Of a stretch of DNA of 32,820 nucleotides, positions 25,510 to 32,820 are shown piece after piece. Each line of letters opens with the position of its first letter. The stretch's first letter is position 1. Both the position numbers and the translations under genes were made by a program. This DNA is from Crocinitomicaceae bacterium (GTDB lineage Bacteria; Bacteroidota; Bacteroidia; Flavobacteriales_D; Crocinitomicaceae): assembly GCA_003247185.1 (NCBI GenBank), contig QKAV01000065.1:1-32820 (forward strand), in the 5' to 3' direction. The notes below the pieces were generated by a model. It saw nothing but the letters and a program-made list of their open reading frames with translations. It had not been told where the DNA came from and searched no databases.

Positions 25510-26415
25510 ATGAGTAATTCTACACCAATAAAAAATATCCGTATTGGAACACTTGCTCCTGCTGGCACTAATTCTGTATCGTATATCGAAGAGATCATTC
25601 CCTATGGATTTGAATCCTTCGCTTTTTCCTACAGTGAAAATTTCAACGGAGTTGATCCTGAGCAGCTGGCGGAACAAGTAATGCCAGTCGTAAAAAAACA
25701 CGATATCGAAGTGTCGACTATCTCTGTATATGGTGACATGCTTGGTGATACTGAAGAGGCAGAGGAAACCCGGCGGTCGTTCAAACGTGCTATTGATTGT
25801 GCTAAGTATTTTGAAACAGATATCGTTAGCGGATTTACCGGTCGTTTGCCAAAGTCTGTGCCAGACTGCATCGAACGTTTCAAGGAGGTCTGGACTCCGC
25901 TGGCTGAATATGCAAAAGATAAGGGTATACGCATTGCATTTGAAAATTGTATGGCGGACGGAGACTGGTATAACGGAGGCAAGTACAATCTTGCCATTAA
26001 TCCGGATGCATGGGAACTTATGTTCGACGCAATTCCTATGGACAACCTTGGGCTTCAGTGGGAGCCTTGCCATCAGATGGTTCAGGGGATTGATCCAATT
26101 CCACAGATTCGTGAATGGGCAAAAAGAATTTTCCACATACACGGTAAAGATGCCACAATTCGGAAGGATATACTGGCCAAACACGGATTTATGTCTCCAG
26201 TAAAATCAATGTGGCACCGAACCCCTGGTTTTGGCGATTCGAACTGGACTGACATCATTAGCGAACTGCGGATGATTAATTATAACGGGAATATTGATAT
26301 TGAAGGGTGGCATGATCCAGTTTATTGTGGTGACTTGGAAATGACGGGACAAGTGGCCGCTCTAAATTATCTTAAACGCTGCCGCGGTGAAAACATTGTT
26401 CCGAATCCTGCCTGA
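25510..26415 (+). CDS. Sugar-phosphate isomerase/epimerase-like TIM-barrel protein (second)
   Basis: Xylose-isomerase-like TIM-barrel protein of 301 residues, cytoplasmic. Conserved acidic/His positions are visible: Glu in IRIAFENCMADG, WEPCHQM (Glu where Asp is often found), His in IFHIHGKDA and Glu in NIDIEGWHDP. AAGG lies five bases before the ATG. It sits between the oxidoreductase and the giant secreted protein in the P3 operon. It is not a close copy of the 13188 product: motifs differ (WEPCHQM versus FDSGHAH), so the two operons probably use different reactions or substrates of the same general type. Relatives include 3-keto-sugar and inosose enzymes. Confidence 0.9.
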   Translation: MSNSTPIKNIRIGTLAPAGTNSVSYIEEIIPYGFESFAFSYSENFNGVDPEQLAEQVMPVVKKHDIEVSTISVYGDMLGDTEEAEETRRSFKRAIDCAKYFETDIVSGFTGRLPKSVPDCIERFKEVWTPLAEYAKDKGIRIAFENCMADGDWYNGGKYNLAINPDAWELMFDAIPMDNLGLQWEPCHQMVQGIDPIPQIREWAKRIFHIHGKDATIRKDILAKHGFMSPVKSMWHRTPGFGDSNWTDIISELRMINYNGNIDIEGWHDPVYCGDLEMTGQVAALNYLKRCRGENIVPNPA

Positions 26416-26499
26416 TATTCCATTGTTTGTTCAGGAAATAGAAGTCAGATCGACTTACCCATGATTACGCAGTTATTATCAAAAATTAGGAGTAATAAT

Positions 26500-29400
26500 A
26501 TGAAGTTACGGGCTATTGTGATGATATTTGTTGTCGGAGTGTTTTTACTACAAACAACAGTTTTTTCTGCTGAGTTGCAACGTGGAGCTACACTTTTCGA
26601 AGACAACTTCGATACGGTCGGTACTTTTGCTGAAAACTGGAAAACTCGCGATGGAAGCGGAAAGAACGGGAGTTTATTTGTTGGGGGAGGTCTTACTGAC
26701 TTGCGAAGCGAAATTCCAGCGGATTTTTTTGTTGAATGCGACATGACGATGAAGCACGATATGAAAAATAAAACAGGTTTCGCTGGATTCGTAATAGATG
26801 GTGTTTTATTTCAGGTTCAACCGCAGGGTAAAGCGTTTTTTCTCGGTAAAGATTACCAGAATATCCCTGTTCATTCATATAAAGAAGTCAAAGGTTATGA
26901 ATTGGGACGTTCGGTTCACCTTGCGGTAGCTAGAAAGTCAAAAGATAATATCGCTACTTATACCTTTTTTATTAACAATGAATATATTGGTGAAATTCGG
27001 AGAAAACTTCCTGAGAAGTCAAAAGATAAGATTTCGTTTAGGCGTTACCGGGTTGATGAAGCTACAATAGATAATTTCCGTCTATCAACGCTTAAGCTCT
27101 CCGATGATGCTTCTCACAATCTTACCATCAACAGTTCCTTCGAATATACACAGGATGAGTTTCCTCTCTACGTAACGAGAAATATGTTCAAGCCGAATTA
27201 CCAACTCGCCAAAAAAATGGACTATGACAAATATGTCAATCTAGTTAAGGTTGATTCTTCAGAAAAACATAGTGGCAATTATTCTCTGAAGCTGGTACTC
27301 AGTGAACTTTCAGATGGCCATGAAATCGGATTTCACAGTACAGGTTATGTTGAAGGCCGGCCAGGAGTTATGTCGATTTGGATGAAGTCAGATCAGGATG
27401 ATATGAAGGTTAAATTCAATTATGGGCATAACCCTCGTAATGCGAAAACTCACAGTGTCGGAAAAGAATGGAAACGCTATGAAATTGTGGTTCCCAAATT
27501 GCCAAAAAGGTCACCTTGGCCAGCCGGCAAGCTTTGGATCACACCAAAAGACAATCCGCAGGGAGGGACACTCTGGATCGATGATGTCCAATGTGAATTG
27601 CTTGATAAAGCGCCCACGACAGAAGAACTCGAATCTGGGAAAAAATTTGCTACGGTTTACCGTCCGGCGAGTCAGCTGGACAACGCAAAGTTGAAAGTGG
27701 AAGCAAAAATAGTTCGAGCCCCATCTTTTAAAATTCCTCTTTTGCCAAAAAATGTAAAACCGTCTGCAAATATTGACTTATGGAAATCTGATGCGGTGAA
27801 ACTTGATGATTTTCACGTTGCTTCGCTTGCACCAAAAAATAGAACCGAGGCATACCTCGCTTGCGATAAGGATAATCTGTATGTTGCATTCCGCAACTTC
27901 GGCGATAAACTGCAAGCTTCAAAACCAGGCAAAGGCAAAGATGATGGTATCGCTTTCACTCATGGAGTGGAGTGTTTCTTTATGCCTTCCGGTGTTGGTG
28001 AAGAATTTATGCAATTTGCTGCAAACGCGGCTGGTGCGCTAGTAGATATGGGGCTCGGATCTGACCGAAGCTGGAATTGTGATTGGGACTGCAAAACCGT
28101 AGAGAACAAACAACTTGGTTCTGTTGATTATCTACTGACTATTTCGTTGTCAGCCTTTGCGAGTACAGATCTTTCAAACAAATGGCTTATGAATCTCTGC
28201 CGAAACGATGGTGTCTCTCATGAAAATATTACATTGCCGTCTCTTCAATTTGTTCAATATAAAAATGTGAATTCCTGGCCAGAAGCCCTATTTCCAGAAG
28301 AGGTGATTCGCTCGCACATTATCGGAGTAAGCAGTGCTGATCTGGTAGACGTAAAAGGTCGAAAACAACTGAAATTGAATCTTGGGAATCAAACTGGTAA
28401 AGCAGTAAAAGGAAAAATACGGATACTGGATGACCAAGACAAGACTTCTGTCATCGGCGAAAAGGAATTCACCGCTAATACAGGAAATACTCCTATCTCT
28501 TTTGACATTGCGAAAGATACTAAAGACCTAAAAAAGGTATTGGTGGTATATCAAGACGATGCAGGGAAAACAGTTTTCAACCAGAAAAGGGAAGTTAAGG
28601 TTCAGAAGACTGTCACTATTTTGAACCGTTTGTCTTTCTACATGAATGAACCAGAAGCCGTATTTCGTGTGAAGGTAAATCTGCCTGATGCCGGAAAATA
28701 CAATGCTGTACTGAAATGTGCGGGCAAGAAAATTCAAATGAAAGCCGCACCGAAATTCAGTATTAAAGTTCCTCTGAAGGGCATTGGCGTAGGGATATAC
28801 GACGCAGTTTTGGCACTGAAGGAAGGAAACCAGGCCGTCGCAAGCTGTTCAACCAAGCTGATCAAACGCGAGTACAAAGATGGCGCATCACAGATCAACC
28901 GTTTTTCTCGCTCAGTGATCGTGAATGGAAAACCAATCTTCATGCTGACTCCATTCTATACAACGTTTGACTCAAAAAAGCCAGAATACTATGCCAGCAT
29001 AGTGGATATGTATGCTCGATACGGGTTCCGCTCTATACATTTCCTGTCAGAGGCAAAAACGCAAAAAGGATTATCCAATATTAAAGCTTTCATTGATGCT
29101 GCGGATGCCAGAGGCATGACCTATCTTCATTGGACTGGCAATCACACCATCGGCACAAAAACGCTTGAAGGATGGGAAAAAACTATAAAATCGTTAGGTG
29201 GGAAAAATACGATTGCGTATATTCTCCTTGATGAGCCTGAATTGAGCATGACAGCGGAACAAACCTTGAATTTCATGCGGCCACGCAGACCTTTCTTTCC
29301 GTACCATCCCGTTATGATGAACAACACAGTAATCGGCATACCAAATAATTACGCGAATCTGGAAACCGATATTTTGATGTTGGATGACTATCTGACAAAT

Positions 29401-29970
29401 CGTGAAGGCCGAACTGTTTTCTCAATCGTTAAGTGGGTTGACCTAATGATGAAAATTGGAGCTGCTGAAGGCAAACCCGTATATTATTTCATGGTTGGAG
29501 CAAATCAGCCATTACATTACCGCGAGCCTTCATATGCAGAACAGATAGCTGAGTCTTATGGTGCGATTGCCTCAGGTTGTACTGGAATTAGTTATTTCTT
29601 TGGAATGGCACAACAACCGGGAAACTGGAAAGCGATGAAGCAGTTGGCGAAAGAAACAGCCATTTTGAACGATGTGATTACTGAAGAGGCTGAATGCATA
29701 AATGTTAAGCATTCAGGCGATCCCAAATATCTGCGTTGTCTGACAAAAGTTCATGATGGTGCCCTCTATCTTATCACCTGTAATATTGACTCAAAGGCTG
29801 CAGGTGAAATTACATTTGTTTTGCCGAAAGAATATACTTTAGAGCACAACACTCAAAAAATAGAAGTTATGTTCGAGGATCGTACAATAAGCGCAAAGGA
29901 CGGTAAGTTCTCTGATTCATATGCTGGGCACGAACGCCATGTTTACCGCGTTAAACTAAAATCAAATTAA
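26500..29970 (+). CDS. Giant secreted multidomain protein, paralogue of the 17102 product
   Basis: Secreted protein of 1156 residues with the same architecture as the 17102 product from end to end: signal peptide (MKLRAIVMIFVVGVFLLQ, ending VFSA), jelly-roll (EDNFDTVGTFAENW), CBM4/9-like module (NSSFEYTQDEFP to GTLWIDDVQCE), CBM9/DOMON-like region (EAYLACDKDNLYVAFRNF), Ig-like part, then SRSVIVNGKPIFML and a TIM-barrel-like domain with LLDEPELS (Glu912). Strongly shared blocks include NLETDILMLDDYLTN and REPSYAEQIA. The start at 26500 is chosen because AGGAG lies eight bases upstream and a clean signal peptide follows; an upstream ATG at 26461 would bury it. It is third in the P3 operon. Each operon carries one copy, suggesting different but related ligands or substrates. 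Confidence 0.88.
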   Translation: MKLRAIVMIFVVGVFLLQTTVFSAELQRGATLFEDNFDTVGTFAENWKTRDGSGKNGSLFVGGGLTDLRSEIPADFFVECDMTMKHDMKNKTGFAGFVIDGVLFQVQPQGKAFFLGKDYQNIPVHSYKEVKGYELGRSVHLAVARKSKDNIATYTFFINNEYIGEIRRKLPEKSKDKISFRRYRVDEATIDNFRLSTLKLSDDASHNLTINSSFEYTQDEFPLYVTRNMFKPNYQLAKKMDYDKYVNLVKVDSSEKHSGNYSLKLVLSELSDGHEIGFHSTGYVEGRPGVMSIWMKSDQDDMKVKFNYGHNPRNAKTHSVGKEWKRYEIVVPKLPKRSPWPAGKLWITPKDNPQGGTLWIDDVQCELLDKAPTTEELESGKKFATVYRPASQLDNAKLKVEAKIVRAPSFKIPLLPKNVKPSANIDLWKSDAVKLDDFHVASLAPKNRTEAYLACDKDNLYVAFRNFGDKLQASKPGKGKDDGIAFTHGVECFFMPSGVGEEFMQFAANAAGALVDMGLGSDRSWNCDWDCKTVENKQLGSVDYLLTISLSAFASTDLSNKWLMNLCRNDGVSHENITLPSLQFVQYKNVNSWPEALFPEEVIRSHIIGVSSADLVDVKGRKQLKLNLGNQTGKAVKGKIRILDDQDKTSVIGEKEFTANTGNTPISFDIAKDTKDLKKVLVVYQDDAGKTVFNQKREVKVQKTVTILNRLSFYMNEPEAVFRVKVNLPDAGKYNAVLKCAGKKIQMKAAPKFSIKVPLKGIGVGIYDAVLALKEGNQAVASCSTKLIKREYKDGASQINRFSRSVIVNGKPIFMLTPFYTTFDSKKPEYYASIVDMYARYGFRSIHFLSEAKTQKGLSNIKAFIDAADARGMTYLHWTGNHTIGTKTLEGWEKTIKSLGGKNTIAYILLDEPELSMTAEQTLNFMRPRRPFFPYHPVMMNNTVIGIPNNYANLETDILMLDDYLTNREGRTVFSIVKWVDLMMKIGAAEGKPVYYFMVGANQPLHYREPSYAEQIAESYGAIASGCTGISYFFGMAQQPGNWKAMKQLAKETAILNDVITEEAECINVKHSGDPKYLRCLTKVHDGALYLITCNIDSKAAGEITFVLPKEYTLEHNTQKIEVMFEDRTISAKDGKFSDSYAGHERHVYRVKLKSN

Positions 29971-30378
29971 GTAGTTTGGCTAAGTCAACTTGGTCGTGTG
30001 TCTTTATCGTGACACTGAGTTATTGTCAACTGACAGGACATAGTGTGATTTTGTGGCGGATGACTAGCTGGTCAGAAAAGTATCTATGATTTACATACTC
30101 AATACTGACGTAAAATCTATTAGTGGGTAAGTGTGCCCATATATTTATATTAGAAAAAGTTTCGATAAAAAATCAGTTCATTATTCATTTCCTGCCTTTC
30201 AGTAAATGCGATTGTATTGGAAGGTAGGAGATCGCTGTCCATGAGCATGATTAATAAATTTCTCTGCTGTCACTAAAAACATGATTAAATTTAATTTTCG
30301 TAAATAATGAGTTTATATAATAATAGAACGAGAATTTCCTGTAGTAAAAATAGCAATCTAAAGGCAAGGATATAAAAT
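29971..30378. other. Intergenic region before the GxDLY esterase
   Basis: No gene seen in 408 bases. There are short inverted repeats (GTGTC/GACAC near 30000; TCCTGCCTT at 30190-30198 with AAGGTAGGA at 30221-30229, one mismatch), neither followed by a T-run, so no clear terminator. A TATAAT at 30316-30321 may be a -10 box for the next gene, but no good -35 box precedes it. ATCTATGAT (30082) and ATCTATTAG (30115) resemble single operator repeats without the conserved spacing. Confidence 0.45.
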
Positions 30379-31419
30379 ATGACTGAAAAAAAAATTAAAT
30401 GGCATAACCTTTCACCATCTGATTTCGAGGGAAAAGGCTGGAAGAAAACAGAAGCCCCTTTTGATAGGTTGCCCGCAAAAATAAAGAATACACTTCCTGA
30501 TGTTTGGGAACAATCTCATTCGTCTACAGGGATGTGTGTTCATTTTAATACCAACAGCCCTTCAGTTCATGTAAATCTGACGCTTGGCTCAGATCAGATT
30601 GGGGAGCAGAATTTTAATGTATGTTCTCATAGCGGTGTAGATCTTTACTGTTATGACTCAAACGAAAAGAGATGGCGATGGGCTGGAGCAACCCCTCATT
30701 TTGTAATTAAAGATCAAACACCAGAAATAAAATTACTTGATTCGTTAGCACCTAAAATGCGTCGTTGGCGTATGTATATGCCTATGCGTAATCAGTTGTT
30801 GAAAATTTCTGTAGGTGTTGATGCTGGAGCGGAATTTAAAGTAGCCCCTCCTCGTCGCAAGGCTCCATTGGTGTATTATGGCACCAGCATTGTACACGGA
30901 GCATTCTCAATCCGTTCCGGCTTGGGAGTAGCTCAGATACTAGCTCGAAAACTTGATATGCCGCTAATTAATCTCGGTTTTTCAGGATCAGCAAGAATGG
31001 AAAGTGAAATGGCGAAGTTGCTGACTGAACTAAAGGCTGGTATTTTTATTGTTGACCCTTATCATAATCTTAGTATTGAAACAATAGAAAGCAATGCAGC
31101 ACAATTTCTAGATATTTTATGTTCAGCCAAACCTGAGATCTCTATTTTTGTTTTGGGAGCTCCGCAAAATCTTTTTGAATGGCTATGGCCTGACATAAAA
31201 AAGGAGCAGGATGAGAAAACTCGATTGTTTGCTAAAATTTGCCGAAAATTAATGCATAAATACCCTAATTTGCATTACCTGAAAGGGGACAAATTCTATG
31301 GAAGTGATGAGGTGTCGATGGATGGCGTTCACCCAAATGATGAAGCATTCACTAATATGGCCAATATACTGGAAAAAAAGATTTTACAAATCAAAAATAG
31401 GGCATATGTTTCTGTCTGA
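30379..31419 (+). CDS. SGNH/GDSL hydrolase with GxDLY N-terminal domain
   Basis: Putative carbohydrate esterase of 346 residues. Seen: an N-terminal beta-sandwich with the name-giving motif GVDLYCYD (residue about 93), then an SGNH domain of the Lipase_GDSL_3 type starting PLVYYGTSIVHG (nucleophile Ser), INLGFSGSARM (block II Gly) and DGVHPNDEAF close to the C-terminus with the Asp-His pair intact. This two-domain layout is known in bacterial glycan esterases. No signal peptide is seen. AAGGA lies eight bases before the ATG. It stands apart from the P3 operon by 408 bases, so it may have its own promoter. It is of a different SGNH type from the 22373 product and keeps the Asp which that one seems to lack. 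Confidence 0.9.
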   Translation: MTEKKIKWHNLSPSDFEGKGWKKTEAPFDRLPAKIKNTLPDVWEQSHSSTGMCVHFNTNSPSVHVNLTLGSDQIGEQNFNVCSHSGVDLYCYDSNEKRWRWAGATPHFVIKDQTPEIKLLDSLAPKMRRWRMYMPMRNQLLKISVGVDAGAEFKVAPPRRKAPLVYYGTSIVHGAFSIRSGLGVAQILARKLDMPLINLGFSGSARMESEMAKLLTELKAGIFIVDPYHNLSIETIESNAAQFLDILCSAKPEISIFVLGAPQNLFEWLWPDIKKEQDEKTRLFAKICRKLMHKYPNLHYLKGDKFYGSDEVSMDGVHPNDEAFTNMANILEKKILQIKNRAYVSV

Positions 31420-31554
31420 GGTCAATAAAATTATTGTAGTATTGTTGTGGTTCAAGCAGTCCCGGTACTTCTGTCGTTGAGTGTTGAGAGGTTGGCCTTA
31501 ACCCCGAAGTGATATACTGTTAAGCTTGATTCTTTGGGTTGGGGGAGGACAGGC

Positions 31555-31886
31555 GTGGCAAACAATATCAAGACTAAATGCTGTATGAATCCAGAGTGTA
31601 AGCTTCATGGCAAAGCTAATGAAAGCAACATCCGCACTCACGGTTGGTACAAAACCAAAACACCAAGACGCCGCAGGTACATATGTAGTGCCTCGGCAAG
31701 TCTTTTAGCTCGAATCAAGGATCAGCTTATCATCCTCTCAGAGCGTCACGCGAAAAGATCAATTATGCTTGCGGTACTTCCGTCATTAACTGTAGAATTT
31801 GACCATCATGCAGCGGTTCTCAAGCGATCATCAATATTATCAGAGAACTCAACCACGAACTCCGCTATTGCAACAAGACACAACTG
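31555..31886 (+). pseudogene. 5' half of an IS1-like transposase gene, frameshifted
   Basis: From a GTG at 31555, with GGAGG six bases upstream, the frame encodes a zinc-ribbon start (TKCCMNPECKLHGK ... NIRTHGWYKTKTPRRRRYICSA) typical of IS1-like DDE transposases. Near 31693 one base seems lost: AGTGCCT is followed by CGGCAAG where TGC GGC AAG is expected, after which the coding sense moves to another frame (GKSFSSNQGSAYHPLRASRE). At least one more stop follows, then NIIRELNHELRYCNKTQL up to 31886, where homology on this strand ends. The catalytic part is missing from this strand and lies inverted just to the right. Confidence 0.75.
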
Positions 31887-32561
31887 AAGCACTTCCGCCC
31901 ATGAAACTTTATGATCAGCAATCTTCGCCAGCATAACAGGTGTAAAAACTTCAGAGCCGAAACGTAATACCTGATGCGGTCGCATGAAATTATAGTAACA
32001 CTGCTGCAGATCAAGCTGCTCATGTAACTTTTAAGACCGACGGGCATGCGCCGGTGTCTTTCGATGCAGGCATGATGTATTTCGTCTGATCGTCAGATTA
32101 AGTCTCTCAATGAATGAGGTATTCATTTTACCTGAATCTTCTGAACACTCGAGAGCATATACAATTTGTTCTTTACTGCCGATAATGACTTTGCGATCCA
32201 CTTTAGTGATCCGGTTCTTCTTGCGTTTCTTCACAACTTGCCCATACAAACAGGCTGGTCCGAGCATGCGTTTTAACACCCATCCGTAAGGAGTAAAATC
32301 ATCTGTTGTAATAAAGAATTTGCTCTCAATATTGCCTTTATGAAGGGCTTTACCGAATAGCTTGCGGATATTTTTATAGTTTCTTTTACCTGTCAGCACC
32401 GATGGCCATAGAGTTAAACCTGACATGCGATGAACATCGAGAATATACCGAGCTTTTACAGACGTCAGTAAATGGCATGAGATATTGATGTGGCCTCCAG
32501 TCACTTTTTTAACGTCAAAATTTACTCGTTTTTGTGTAATTACGTACTGGGCGTCATACAC
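31887..32561 (-). pseudogene. 3' half of an IS1-like transposase gene, inverted and with an internal stop
   Basis: Minus-strand frame from about 32561 encoding the catalytic half of the same transposase type: DAQYVITQKRVNF, FFITTDDFTPYGWVLKRMLGP, LYGQVVKKRKKNR and NTSFIERLNLTIRRNTSCLHRKT. An in-frame TAA at 32031-32033 interrupts it, after which the same frame continues KLHEQLDLQQCYYNFMRPHQ ... VSWAEVL to about 31887. No N-terminal zinc ribbon precedes it on this strand; the GTG at 32561 is only a nominal start following a stop. It is therefore non-functional as it stands. Confidence 0.75.
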
Positions 32562-32745
32562 TCAAAAAAAGTGATGCCTATGTCGATTAAAGTGTTGCTA
32601 ATATTCTAGAATGAAGAAAATATCACCTGTTTAAACTTTTTGATCCATGACAACTAAATCGATCTCACGTTGAAACTGACCTTTCCCCCTAGGAATAGTC
32701 CAAATTTCGAACTAGAATTGGACTCATTTAATGGAGGAAATGGTT

Positions 32746-32820
32746 ATGGCAGCAAAACGTTATTCTACAGAGCAGATTGTAAACAAGCTGCGTGAAGCCG
32801 AGGTGTTGATCTCGCAAGGC
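32746..32820 (+). CDS. IS3-family transposase OrfA, cut by the window end
   Basis: The first 25 codons read AAKRYSTEQIVNKLREAEVL after the Met and then ISQG, the typical start of the helix-turn-helix OrfA of IS3-family elements. GGAGG lies eight bases upstream of this ATG; the in-frame ATGs at 32731 and 32740 are too close to or before that site. The left end of the element could lie near 32671 (TGAAACTGACC), but no inverted-repeat partner is in the window. Whether the gene is intact cannot be judged. Confidence 0.75.
   Translation, partial: MAAKRYSTEQIVNKLREAEVLISQG

Noticed and set aside
25480-26184. 234-codon minus-strand frame opposite the second epimerase gene.
   Set aside because: It is antisense to a well-supported TIM-barrel gene with all motifs intact; the translation has no recognisable features.
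30082-30123. Operator-like ATCTATGAT and ATCTATTAG before the GxDLY esterase.
   Set aside because: They are 33 bases apart, not 21 or 9, and no matching -35/-10 follows.
30190-30229. Imperfect inverted repeat (TCCTGCCTT / AAGGTAGGA) considered as a terminator or regulator site.
   Set aside because: The loop is about 22 bases, one mismatch is present and no T-run follows.
32671-32700. TGAAACTGACC as the left end of the IS3-family element.
   Set aside because: It resembles the ends of some IS3-group elements, but the partner repeat is outside the window, so it is not listed as a feature.
1-32820. Searched by eye for CRISPR repeats, tRNA genes and riboswitch-like leaders.
   Set aside because: No regularly spaced repeats, no tRNA-like cloverleaf and no recognisable riboswitch core were seen.

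Overview
The window looks like a carbohydrate-utilisation region from a Lentisphaerota-type bacterium (Victivallis-like). The pointers are a prepilin-like secreted protein with an FTLVEMLVVIAII start and a C-terminal DGH motif, SSS-type sugar symporters rather than SusCD pairs, oxidoreductase and xylose-isomerase-like genes beside glycoside hydrolases, and AT-rich spacers. This assignment is an inference from gene style. No rRNA or other marker gene is present.

Layout. (1) Positions 66-9096, minus strand: a tightly packed six-gene operon, read from right to left. It encodes a HAD phosphatase, a 772-residue Na+/solute symporter, an ADP-ribosylglycohydrolase-family protein, a GH63-like glycosidase, a two-TM membrane protein of unknown function and a secreted alpha/beta esterase carrying a CBM9-like domain. 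(2) 9097-9479: divergent control region. (3) 9480-12740, plus: an AraC-family regulator directly abutting an alpha-L-rhamnosidase-like GH78 gene. (4) 13188-23635, plus: a TIM-barrel sugar epimerase/isomerase, a large cytoplasmic glycosidase-like protein, a pseudopilin-like protein, a 1141-residue secreted multidomain protein, a small secreted jelly-roll protein, a GH43 enzyme and an SGNH esterase. (5) 24328-31419, plus: a Gfo/Idh/MocA oxidoreductase, a second epimerase/isomerase, a second giant secreted protein (paralogue of the first) and a GxDLY-type SGNH esterase. (6) 31420-32820: insertion-sequence debris, namely a broken IS1-like transposase whose 3' half lies inverted, and the start of an IS3-family orfA cut by the window end.

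Working model. Secreted binding/hydrolase proteins and an esterase act on an acylated polysaccharide outside the cytoplasm. The symporter imports the products. Cytoplasmic GH78, GH43, GH63-like and SGNH enzymes finish depolymerisation, and the oxidoreductase and epimerases feed sugars into metabolism. Rhamnosidase plus galactanase-like GH43 plus several esterases would fit an acetylated rhamnose/galactose-containing pectin or arabinogalactan, but the substrate is not proven by the sequence.

The main discovery is regulatory. Three promoters (for the minus-strand operon and for the two plus-strand operons) carry the same three-part direct repeat of about GTCTATWAT, at identical 21- and 9-base spacing, running into the -35 box. 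The element is most simply explained as the operator of the AraC regulator encoded between them. An inverted exact 17-base copy of the upstream part sits just before the regulator's own start codon. The two plus-strand promoters are near-duplicates, and the second is followed by a decayed gene start resembling the gene at 14107. No tRNA, rRNA or CRISPR array was seen.
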